This document shows positions 1 to 5,100 of a stretch of DNA of 14,306 bases, one piece after another. The translations under genes were made by a program, and so were the position numbers. Within the stretch, counting starts at the first letter, position 1; every line of letters starts with the position of its first letter. The DNA lies in NCBI GenBank assembly GCA_934216145.1, contig CAKQBG010000047.1, positions 1-14,306 on the forward strand, given 5' to 3'. This DNA is from an uncultured Anaeroplasma sp. (GTDB taxonomy: Bacteria > Bacillota_I > Bacilli_A > Acholeplasmatales > Anaeroplasmataceae). The notes beneath the pieces are model-generated. The model was not told where the DNA came from and did no database searches. It was given only the letters and a program-made list of their open reading frames with translations.

Positions 1-50
1 TATGCTCCGCAGGTAAGAGGACACATTCCCCTTAACCCTTTGTTTTATAA
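1..50 (+). ncRNA. Possible 3' tail of a structured small RNA (SRP-like or 6S-like), truncated by the window edge
   Basis: The first ~40 bases are clearly richer in G+C than the flanking DNA and end in a pyrimidine and T-rich stretch (CCCCTTAACCCTTTGTTTT), as at the end of a small RNA gene. TATGCTCCGCAGGT resembles the strand that follows the GGAA-loop domain in bacterial SRP RNA. GACACATTCCCCTTAACC instead resembles the 3' side of 6S RNA. The pairing 5' strand would lie outside the window, so the fold cannot be tested. A read-through frame (30 codons, stop at 88-90) also exists, so the end of an upstream coding gene is not excluded. Identity is a guess from remembered consensus. Confidence 0.25.
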
Positions 51-109
51 TTCCACTTTCATTTTACAACTCACGAATCATAAAAATTAAATTTAAACAA
101 AAAAAACAG

Positions 110-138
110 TTGACAACTAAACTTATTTTATGTATAAT
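110..138 (+). promoter_or_regulatory. Consensus sigma-A promoter of tRNA-Leu
   Basis: TTGACA (110-115) and TATAAT (133-138) are both perfect hexamers with a 17-base spacer. Transcription would start near 145, about 28 bases before the mature tRNA. The -35 sits in a small inverted repeat, AGTT-GAC-AACT. Confidence 0.88.
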
Positions 139-172
139 TAATAACGCAATCGCTTAAAAGATTGTAAAATAA

Positions 173-256
173 GCCCGAATGGCGGAACTGGCAGACGCGC
201 TAGACTTAGAATCTAGTTCCCTCGGAGTGCAGGTTCGATTCCTGTTTCGGGCACCA
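173..256 (+). tRNA. tRNA-Leu, anticodon UAG
   Basis: An 84-nt class II tRNA. The acceptor stem GCCCGAA (173-179) pairs with TTCGGGC (246-252), followed by discriminator A253 and an encoded CCA (254-256). The anticodon stem CTAGA/TCTAG (200-204 and 212-216) encloses loop CTTAGAA, with anticodon TAG at 207-209, which reads CUA and, with wobble, other CUN leucine codons. A long variable arm (about 217-228) and the T-loop GGTTCGATTCC are present; both the long variable arm and the 84-nt length fit leucine tRNAs. No other tRNA follows, and the gene has its own promoter and terminator. Confidence 0.97.
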
Positions 257-269
257 GTTGATAATTATA

Positions 270-308
270 GGTTTGATACAATGAAATTAATGTATCAAGC
301 CTTTTTTT
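270..308 (+). terminator. Rho-independent terminator of tRNA-Leu
   Basis: GGTTTGATACA (270-280) pairs with TGTATCAAGCC (291-301), with one G-T wobble in 11 bp, around a 10-base A/T loop. A run of seven T follows (302-308). Confidence 0.92.
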
Positions 309-714
309 ATGCTTAAATTCATAGTTCAAATCCGTGCATAAGGTAGTATTGATTTGATTTAAAGCCTAAATTTTGGAATAGGCAAATGAAGTTGTTTAGC
401 ACAATAAACTTTTACTTGCATAAAAAACTTTTTATTGATACAATAAACTTTTTAATCTGTTCTAAATTAAAATTAATAAAAAAAATAAAAAATACACTTT
501 TTGTGATATATATTGGATGGTGAATTTTTTGTTATTGTGATATAATGTACACATAAATGGTGATTTTTTATAAAGCTAACGCTCTTTTTTTCTTGTACAT
601 TAACATATATAATTGCTTTAAATATAATGCACCAATATATTGTAAAGCTAACTTTTGGACTTTAAGTATTAGATACTCGCTTACAAAATTATAATGTTAT
701 AAGGAAATAATAAT
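309..714. other. Gene-poor, very A+T-rich leader region with short repeats
   Basis: No convincing gene was found in these ~400 bases. They hold an extended -10 element (TG-A-TATAAT, 538-546) with no good -35, and an 8-bp inverted repeat TAATGTAC (543-550) / GTACATTA (595-602). There are also direct repeats: ACAATAAACTTTT at 401-413 and 440-452, ATGGTGA plus a T run at 517-530 and 557-569, and TAAAGCTAAC at 571-580 and 643-652. The region probably carries the promoter and leader of the small ORF at 715. Confidence 0.5.
538..546 (+). promoter_or_regulatory. Candidate extended -10 promoter upstream of the small membrane ORFs
   Basis: TGATATAAT fits the TGn-TATAAT extended -10 form, which can work with a poor -35; the bases 17 upstream (TGGTGA) match only half of TTGACA. 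It lies about 170 bases before the ORF at 715 and overlaps the left arm of the 543-602 inverted repeat. Confidence 0.35.
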
Positions 715-933
715 ATGAAGATTAAAGATAAAATATGGAATGAAAAAATACATTGGTTTAAATTTAAATTTAGGTTGATTTTTTTGGCTATTGCTATTCT
801 ATTTACTATATTGAAAATTTTAGAGGTCACAATTTGGAGTAGAAGTTTTGTTATAACTATGATTTTTGTGGTTTTAGAATTAATTTTTTATGGTATGTTT
901 TTTGCACCATTTCTTGCTAAACTTCCTTTTTAA
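715..933 (+). CDS. Small hypothetical membrane protein, two predicted transmembrane segments
   Basis: Seventy-two residues that I do not recognise. A basic, amphipathic N-terminus (MKIKDKIWNEKIHWFKFKF) is followed by two hydrophobic stretches, about residues 20-38 and 44-66, ending shortly before the C-terminus. A ribosome binding site AAGGA (701-705) lies 9 bases before the ATG, which supports translation from this start. The basic N-terminal face suggests a cytoplasmic N-terminus with both ends inside. A second small hydrophobic ORF follows within 5 bases of the stop, so the pair may be one transcript. Codon use is as A+T-rich as the surroundings. It could be a stand-alone small membrane protein or a toxin-like peptide; nothing decides this. 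Confidence 0.5.
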   Translation: MKIKDKIWNEKIHWFKFKFRLIFLAIAILFTILKILEVTIWSRSFVITMIFVVLELIFYGMFFAPFLAKLPF

Positions 934-938
934 TTGCT

Positions 939-1061
939 ATGAAAAGAAAATTAGTTAATATATTTATTTGTTTAGTAATGTTCTTTTGTACGTGTATCAT
1001 TGCTTTTGTAATATACAAAAAGTCGACAAAAATAAATTCGCAATTTTTGTTATTTCACTAA
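939..1061 (+). CDS. Possible 40-residue single-pass membrane peptide
   Basis: A short ORF starting with ATG 5 bases after the stop of the previous small gene and ending in TAA at 1059-1061. The product starts MKRKLVN, followed by one hydrophobic segment (about residues 7-27, with cysteines in LVMFFCTCIIAFVIY), then a short polar tail rich in Lys, Ser and Thr. No clear ribosome binding site precedes it; expression would depend on coupling to the upstream ORF. It could be the N-terminal remnant of a longer secreted or membrane protein, because the sequence just downstream contains other gene debris. Too short to judge by codon bias. Confidence 0.3.
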   Translation: MKRKLVNIFICLVMFFCTCIIAFVIYKKSTKINSQFLLFH

Positions 1062-1153
1062 GTAAAATTAAGTAAATTTTACTTTTTAATAATATTCTTT
1101 CGGTCGAAAATTTATTTTTTTTACGGTTGAAACTATAATATTTTTACGGTTGA

Positions 1154-1265
1154 ATTGTTGATGTTTTATCTTTTGCTTTAAAATCAAATGGCGCGGTACT
1201 TGTTTGTGGTCGGTCCTAAATGGTGTGGGAAGTCGTCTACATATGGGAATGAAAAAACTAGATAA
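1154..1265 (+). pseudogene. Frameshifted N-terminal fragment of an AAA_14 / DUF4143-type ATPase
   Basis: Translation gives IVDVLSFALKSNGAVLV in one frame (1154-1204), preceded by a TGA. After a one-base shift it continues as VGPKWCGKSST in the frame of the ATG at 1188, ending after 25 codons at TAA 1263-1265. Together they match, from memory, the N-terminus of the AAA_14/DUF4143 ATPases. In that family a stretch like 'RIVD...GAVLIEGPKWCGKTTTA' carries an unusual Walker A with Trp and Cys (GPKWCGKTT). The intact family is roughly 400 residues; everything after the P-loop is missing here. It is a decayed relic, probably of accessory DNA. The short open stretch from ATG 1188 is unlikely to be functional. 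Family recognition rests on the P-loop context, not a search. Confidence 0.6.
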
Positions 1266-1303
1266 TGAAGCCATTTTTTAATATTGAGGCTTCATTTTTT
1301 TAT
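1264..1303 (+). terminator. Rho-independent terminator after the ATPase remnant
   Basis: AATGAAGCC (1264-1272) pairs perfectly with GGCTTCATT (1288-1296), loop of 15 A/T-rich bases, followed by a T run to about 1301. It overlaps the stop codon of the remnant reading frame and probably ended the transcript of a now-lost gene or of the small ORFs upstream. Confidence 0.8.
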
Positions 1304-1343
1304 GCCTAAAATGCCCTTTAGATAAGACTAATACATCTTTTTT

Positions 1344-1368
1344 AAGAAAAAATACCCTATTTTTTCTT
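1344..1368. repeat. Perfect 11-bp A+T inverted repeat
   Basis: AAGAAAAAATA, three C, TATTTTTTCTT. The stem contains a single G-C pair. It borders the GC-rich island at 1369-1450. It is not followed by a T run on either strand, so a conventional terminator is unlikely; the end of a small mobile element or part of an RNA fold is possible. Confidence 0.5.
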
Positions 1369-1450
1369 GTCGACGACTTATCCTTTGCTGTCTGTGTATT
1401 TCGGCGAAACCAGGCCACCTATCTCGGCCAATGTAGGGCGCTTTCCTACA
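1369..1450. other. GC-rich island with nested short inverted repeats; candidate non-coding RNA or mobile-element relic
   Basis: About half of these 82 bases are G or C (43 by hand count), against about a quarter nearby. It contains GTCGAC (1369-1374), a near-palindrome TTTCGGCGAAA (1400-1410), GGCC-9-GGCC (1413-1416 and 1426-1429) and a hairpin TGTAGG-7-CCTACA (1432-1437 and 1445-1450). Both strands have short open frames: on the minus strand one reads RPTLAEIGGLVSPKYTDSKG then stop. No start or ribosome site supports a gene. Base composition and structure mark it as foreign or as a structured RNA; I cannot identify it. Confidence 0.4.
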
Positions 1451-1543
1451 CTTCAATGATACCATTTACATAAACTATATTACAAATACGACTATGTCCT
1501 TGTAAAACAAATGAAAGTCTTTTTAGATGGTATTAAAATTATA

Positions 1544-1571
1544 TTGATTTAATAATTTTATATTTTATAAT
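1544..1571 (+). promoter_or_regulatory. Probable promoter of the ABC-F operon
   Basis: TTGATT (1544-1549), 16-base spacer, TATAAT (1566-1571). Transcription would start near 1578, leaving a ~97-base leader before the ABC-F start, enough for the leader ORF and the competing stems at 1582-1663. Confidence 0.55.
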
Positions 1572-1602
1572 AGATATGGAAAAGCTAATTAAAAGGAAAT
1601 AA

Positions 1603-1671
1603 TTGGATTTATTATTAGCTTATATAATTATTGAAGGTAGGTGTGACATTTTCCTAATAATCCAAATGTAA
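1603..1671 (+). CDS. Putative 22-residue leader peptide upstream of the ABC-F gene
   Basis: A ribosome binding site AAGGA (1593-1597) lies 5 bases before a TTG, which opens a 22-codon frame with a hydrophobic product (LDLLLAYIII, then EGRCDIFLIIQM). It ends ATG-TAA at 1666-1671, three bases before the ATG of the ABC-F gene and in the same frame. The ABC-F start has no ribosome binding site of its own, so reinitiation after this ORF is the simplest route to its translation. The leader RNA can pair AAGCTAAT (1582-1589) with ATTAGCTT (1614-1621), or alternatively TTATTAG (1612-1618) with CTAATAA (1654-1660). Several ABC-F resistance and ribosome-rescue genes use leader-peptide attenuation, so the arrangement fits. 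TTG starts occur in this window (lipid kinase at 7087). The start codon and expression are inferred. Confidence 0.5.
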   Translation: MDLLLAYIIIEGRCDIFLIIQM

Positions 1672-1674
1672 ACT

Positions 1675-3411
1675 ATGAATATAACTTTTGAAAATGTTTC
1701 ATTTAAATACATAGAAAAATATATATTAAAGGATGCTTCTTTTTCTATAACTGATAATGATAAGGTTGGATTAATTGGCGTTAATGGTACAGGTAAAACA
1801 ACATTATTAAAACTTATTTTAAGTATAGAAAATCCTATTTCTGGAAATATATTAATTAGTGGAGGTATGAGAATTAATTATCTACCTCAAACACCAATAT
1901 TTGATGAAAAAAAGAGTCTTTTAGATATCGTTATGGAGGGAAATTGTAAGGAATTTCCTATCCAAGAATATGAAGCTAAATCTATATTAAGTAAAATGGG
2001 CTTTACTGATACATCTATTACTACAGCTAAAATGAGTGGAGGTCAATTAAAAAGAGTTGCTTTAGCAAAGGTTTTAGTTACTCCATGTGATATATTATTG
2101 CTAGATGAACCTACTAACCATTTAGATAATGAGCTTATTGTTTGGCTTGAAAAATATTTAATTAAATGGAAAAAAGGATTATTAATGGTAACTCATGATA
2201 GATATTTTTTACAAAGAGTTTGTAATAAGATGATGGAGCTTGATTTTGGAAAAATATATCTATATGATGCTAACTATGAATTGTTTTTAGAATTAAAGGA
2301 AAAGAGAATAGAGGATGAAGCTTTAAGAGAAAAAAGATTAAAATCATTTTTAAAGAATGAAAGAAATTGGATGACTCGTGGTGTTGAAGCTAGAAGAACT
2401 AAAAGTAAGAGTAGAATTGAAAGATTTAATGAATTAAGTAAAACAGAATTTAATGAACAAAAGACGATGGAGCTTTCAAGTATTTCTACTAGATTAGGTA
2501 AAAAGCTAATTTCTATTCATGATGGTGCTAAATCTTTTGGGGATAAGGAATTATTTTCTTATTTTAGTTTTGATTTAAATAAAAGCGATATTATAGGTAT
2601 TGTTGGAGATAATGGATGTGGTAAAACAACATTATTTAAAATTATTATGGGATTAGAGGAGCTTGATAGTGGAGAATTAATTAAGGGAGAAACACTAAAT
2701 GTAGGGTATTTGCCTCAGCATTTAGAGTTGATTGATCCTGAGATTAGAGTTATTGATTATATCAAAAATGAAAAGGCTCAAATTGAAACACTGGATGGTG
2801 TTATTCCTGCATCTACATTATTAGAGAATTTCTTATTTGATAAGGAATTACAGTATTCTAAGGTTAAGATGTTATCAGGTGGAGAAAAAAGAAGATTACA
2901 GCTTGTTAAGGTTTTAATTAATAATCCTAATATTTTATTATTTGATGAGCCTACAAATGATTTGGATTTATATACGCTTGAAATATTAGAGGATTATTTA
3001 ATGAAATTTAAGGGACCTGTAATGGTTGTTAGTCATGATAGGTATTTCCTAGATAAGATTTGTAATAAACTATTTATTTTTAATAATGGTTATATTGAGG
3101 AATCTAATTTATCTTTTAGTGAATATTTAGAATGCTTAGAGCCTGTTAAGAATGAAAAGAGTAATTCTAGTTATAAGAATACTAATAAGATGTCTGCATC
3201 GTTGAGAAATGAGCTTACTAAGCTTGAAGAGGATATACCAAAGCTTGAGAAAAAGATAAAGGATATTAAGGATAGATTAGCTTTAGAGACTACTGATTAT
3301 AAAAAGCTTATGGAATTAAATAATGAAGTAGAAGAAAATGAAAAAATATTAGATCAAATGATGGAAAGATTTTTTGAGTTAGATGCAATAAGAGAGGAGT
3401 ATAAAAGATGA
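1675..3411 (+). CDS. ABC-F family ATPase, Uup/YfmR-like ribosome-associated factor
   Basis: A soluble tandem ATPase of the ABC-F class, which acts on the ribosomal E site rather than in transport. The 578-residue protein has two ABC domains. The first has Walker A GVNGTGKT (35-42), signature SGGQ (121-124) and Walker B LLLDEPTNHLD (141-151) with catalytic Glu145. The second has GDNGCGKT (311-318), SGGEK (401-405) and LLFDEPTNDLD (421-431) with Glu425. No membrane segments are present. The inter-domain linker (about 205-260, with WMTRGVEARRTKSKSRIERF) and a charged C-terminal coiled coil (about 505-575) resemble Uup/YfmR more than EttA or the short resistance types. The start begins the usual MNITFENVSF and is the first in-frame ATG after a stop, but lacks a Shine-Dalgarno site. 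Its stop overlaps the next gene's ATG. A resistance role is possible but not shown. Confidence 0.93.
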   Translation: MNITFENVSFKYIEKYILKDASFSITDNDKVGLIGVNGTGKTTLLKLILSIENPISGNILISGGMRINYLPQTPIFDEKKSLLDIVMEGNCKEFPIQEYEAKSILSKMGFTDTSITTAKMSGGQLKRVALAKVLVTPCDILLLDEPTNHLDNELIVWLEKYLIKWKKGLLMVTHDRYFLQRVCNKMMELDFGKIYLYDANYELFLELKEKRIEDEALREKRLKSFLKNERNWMTRGVEARRTKSKSRIERFNELSKTEFNEQKTMELSSISTRLGKKLISIHDGAKSFGDKELFSYFSFDLNKSDIIGIVGDNGCGKTTLFKIIMGLEELDSGELIKGETLNVGYLPQHLELIDPEIRVIDYIKNEKAQIETLDGVIPASTLLENFLFDKELQYSKVKMLSGGEKRRLQLVKVLINNPNILLFDEPTNDLDLYTLEILEDYLMKFKGPVMVVSHDRYFLDKICNKLFIFNNGYIEESNLSFSEYLECLEPVKNEKSNSSYKNTNKMSASLRNELTKLEEDIPKLEKKIKDIKDRLALETTDYKKLMELNNEVEENEKILDQMMERFFELDAIREEYKR

Positions 3412-3989
3412 ATATTAGAATTAGAAGAAGTAGTCTAGCTTCAAGTATTATTTTAATGGTTTTTGGATTATTAATTGCGTTATTATCAGTGTTTTCTTTT
3501 GATGGATTAGCTAATTTTATTTGTGTTTGTATAGGATTATTAATTATTATAGTTAATATTTTTCCATTAATAATGGCTATTAGTCTTGTTGAACATGATA
3601 GGAGATATATTCCTGATTTAGTATTAACACTTATAAGTATTGTTGTTGGAATTGTATTTATGGTTGATAGAAAGAATATTATTATAAGTATTGTTTTGGC
3701 TTTTATTTTAATTATATTACCTATTATTAGAATTATTATGTCTGATAATAAAAAGGAAAAGTTTAAAGAAGAGCTTCCTTTATTAATTATTGGTATTTTA
3801 CTTGCGTTTAATGTTGGAGATAAGATATTTCAAATTGCATTAATTTCTTTTGGTGGATTAATTTTTATTTATGGTATTATTGGATTAATAATTAATATTA
3901 AGGATGAAAAATCGAAGGATGATGATTCTTTTAATAATAATGGTCCTAAGAGTGATTATATTGATGCTGAGGTTAAGGAAATAAAATAA
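3408..3989 (+). CDS. Hypothetical six-helix membrane protein coupled to the ABC-F gene
   Basis: A 193-residue integral membrane protein of unknown function. Hydrophobic segments lie at about 13-31, 36-58, 68-86, 90-110, 123-140 and 144-164, in three closely spaced pairs. This is reminiscent of small DUF308/HdeD-like membrane proteins, a resemblance of layout only. The N-terminus is basic (MNIRIRRSS), and the C-terminal tail (165-193) is polar and acidic, ending DYIDAEVKEIK, a kind of cytoplasmic tail seen on several small Bacillota membrane proteins. The start ATG overlaps the ABC-F stop by 4 bases (ATGA), so the two are translationally coupled. A weak A+T hairpin follows the stop. No catalytic motif is visible. 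Confidence 0.8.
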   Translation: MNIRIRRSSLASSIILMVFGLLIALLSVFSFDGLANFICVCIGLLIIIVNIFPLIMAISLVEHDRRYIPDLVLTLISIVVGIVFMVDRKNIIISIVLAFILIILPIIRIIMSDNKKEKFKEELPLLIIGILLAFNVGDKIFQIALISFGGLIFIYGIIGLIINIKDEKSKDDDSFNNNGPKSDYIDAEVKEIK

Positions 3990-4010
3990 TTATATCAAGA
4001 AGTGATATAA
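3990..4010 (+). terminator. Weak hairpin at the end of the ABC-F operon
   Basis: TTATATCA (3990-3997) pairs with TGATATAA (4003-4010) around a 5-base loop immediately after the stop. The stem is A+T-rich and no strong T run follows, so termination may be inefficient or the stem may protect the mRNA end. Confidence 0.4.
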
Positions 4011-4025
4011 ATATTTAAGGATAAA

Positions 4026-4051
4026 TGTATAGTTTGTTTGACAACTATACA
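4026..4051. promoter_or_regulatory. Putative operator: 9-bp perfect inverted repeat over the -35 of degV
   Basis: TGTATAGTT (4026-4034), 8-base spacer, AACTATACA (4043-4051). The right arm begins on the last base of the -35 and extends into the spacer, the usual position for a repressor site. No regulator gene is adjacent. The candidate regulator is unknown; FapR-like control of fatty-acid genes is one thought, but the site is not a recognisable FapR box. Confidence 0.6.
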
Positions 4052-4066
4052 GGTATTTGGTATAAT
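4038..4066 (+). promoter_or_regulatory. Consensus sigma-A promoter of the DegV gene
   Basis: TTGACA (4038-4043), 17-base spacer, TATAAT (4061-4066), with TGG immediately before the -10 as an extended element. The predicted start is near 4073, giving a leader of about 24 bases. Confidence 0.9.
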
Positions 4067-4096
4067 TAGAGCGATATTTTTCAGGAGAGTGATTTT

Positions 4097-4981
4097 ATGA
4101 AGGTTGCTATAATGACAGATAGTAATAGTGGAATAACACAAGAAGAGGGAAAAAAACTAGGTATTAAAGTTGTTCCTATGCCATTTACAATTGATGGAGA
4201 GGAATATTTAGAGGATATAACATTAAATCAAGAACAATTTTATAAAATGTTAGCTAATGGTGCTAGTGTTTCAACATCTCAACCATCTGTAGGTTTTGTT
4301 AATTCTATTTGGGATGAACTTTTAGAAGAATATGATCAAATAGTTTATATTCCTATGTCTTCTGGATTATCAAAATCGTGTGAGAGTGCAATGCTTTCAG
4401 CAAAAGCTAATTATGAGGGTAAAGTTTTTGTTGTTAATAATCAAAGAATTTCAGTTACTCAAAGACAATCTGTTTTAGACGCGATTGAGTTAAGCCAAAA
4501 GGGTTATGATGGTAAAACTATTCATGATGATTTAATGAAGGTAAAGATGCAATCTGATATTTTTATTATGGTTGATACATTAAAATATTTAAAGCAAGGT
4601 GGAAGAATTACTCCAGCAGCAGCGGCAGTTGGTGGTGTATTAAAGATTAAACCAGTTCTATTAATCAAGGGAGAAAAGCTTGATAAATTTAGAATGCTTA
4701 ATAGAACACTAGGCAATGCAAAAAGAATTATGCTTGATGCTTGCAAGGATTGTATTAATGGTTATTTAAAGGATATAGATGGTAGAGTAGATAATGTTCA
4801 TCTTGAGATTGCGTATACTGGTGTTGATGATACTGAAGCTAAGAAATTTGCGGAAATGATTAATGAGGAATTTCCTGGACAGGAGATTGTTATTAGTCCA
4901 TTATCATTATCAGTATCATGTCATATTGGACCTGGTGCTTTAGCTATGGCTATTTCTAAGGCTATACCTGAGGATATGTAA
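4097..4981 (+). CDS. DegV family protein (FakB-type fatty-acid-binding protein)
   Basis: DegV proteins bind one long-chain fatty acid. Those paired with a FakA kinase present it for phosphorylation to acyl-phosphate, feeding phospholipid synthesis; whether this copy does so is inferred. The 294-residue length is typical. Motifs: TDSNSGI (7-13), VSTSQPS (58-64), the SSGLS turn (88-92) lining the fatty-acid head-group site, LKYLKQGGRI (162-171), and HIGPGALA (276-283), where the His and Gly-rich loop close the carboxylate pocket. Soluble, no signal peptide. The ribosome site AGGAG (4083-4087) is 9 bases before the ATG. It is a single-gene transcription unit with a strong, possibly repressed promoter and its own terminator. 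No fakA (DAK2-domain) gene is in the window. Confidence 0.93.
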   Translation: MKVAIMTDSNSGITQEEGKKLGIKVVPMPFTIDGEEYLEDITLNQEQFYKMLANGASVSTSQPSVGFVNSIWDELLEEYDQIVYIPMSSGLSKSCESAMLSAKANYEGKVFVVNNQRISVTQRQSVLDAIELSQKGYDGKTIHDDLMKVKMQSDIFIMVDTLKYLKQGGRITPAAAAVGGVLKIKPVLLIKGEKLDKFRMLNRTLGNAKRIMLDACKDCINGYLKDIDGRVDNVHLEIAYTGVDDTEAKKFAEMINEEFPGQEIVISPLSLSVSCHIGPGALAMAISKAIPEDM

Positions 4982-4988
4982 TATATTT

Positions 4989-5021
4989 AAGCTTATTTCT
5001 AGTTTGAGATAAGCTTTTTTT
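4989..5021 (+). terminator. Strong rho-independent terminator of the DegV gene
   Basis: AAGCTTATTTC (4989-4999) pairs with GAGATAAGCTT (5006-5016), 11 bp with one G-T wobble, loop of 6, then T5017-5021. Confidence 0.93.
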
Positions 5022-5022
5022 G

Positions 5023-5051
5023 TTTAAAAACAAGTTTATTTATAGTATAAT
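5023..5051 (+). promoter_or_regulatory. Probable promoter of the ktrBA operon
   Basis: TTTAAA (5023-5028), 17-base spacer, perfect TATAAT (5046-5051). The -35 is weak (4 of 6). The leader to the ktrB start is only about 43 bases, too short for a c-di-AMP (ydaO-type) riboswitch such as controls some ktr genes. Confidence 0.5.
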
Positions 5052-5100
5052 TCAACTGATATTTAATAAATGAATTAAATATTTAAAGAGGTGGAAATAT

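Larger units (their letters stand above)
1062..1674. other. 613-base stretch without an intact large gene: ATPase remnant, terminator, GC-rich island, leader of the ABC-F gene
   Basis: From left to right it holds two copies of TTACGGTTGAA (1121-1131, 1144-1154), a frameshifted AAA_14/DUF4143-like fragment (1154-1265) and a rho-independent terminator (1264-1303). An A+T-only hairpin (1344-1368) and a GC-rich block with inverted repeats (1369-1450) follow. Last come a sigma-A-like promoter (1544-1571) and a putative leader ORF (1603-1671). A minus-strand ORF at 1086-1274 shows no family resemblance and is treated as a shadow. Confidence 0.6.

Noticed and set aside
1188..1265. 25-codon ORF with a P-loop as a functional peptide
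   Set aside because: It contains only the Walker A end of a larger family and starts within the fragment; it fits a frameshifted relic better than a gene.
1086..1274. Minus-strand 62-residue ORF
   Set aside because: It overlaps the ATPase relic and terminator on the opposite strand, has no ribosome site and no family resemblance.
309..1674. CRISPR array, T-box or other standard riboswitch in the long gene-poor region
   Set aside because: No regularly spaced repeats were found, and no T-box or other familiar riboswitch core was recognised. The repeats present are short and irregular.
4522..4746. Minus-strand ORF inside the DegV gene
   Set aside because: It lies antisense to strongly conserved DegV motifs, which explain the open frame.
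5021..5100. c-di-AMP (ydaO-type) riboswitch upstream of ktrB
   Set aside because: Only ~80 bases separate the degV terminator from ktrB and the leader after the promoter is ~43 bases, too short for that riboswitch.
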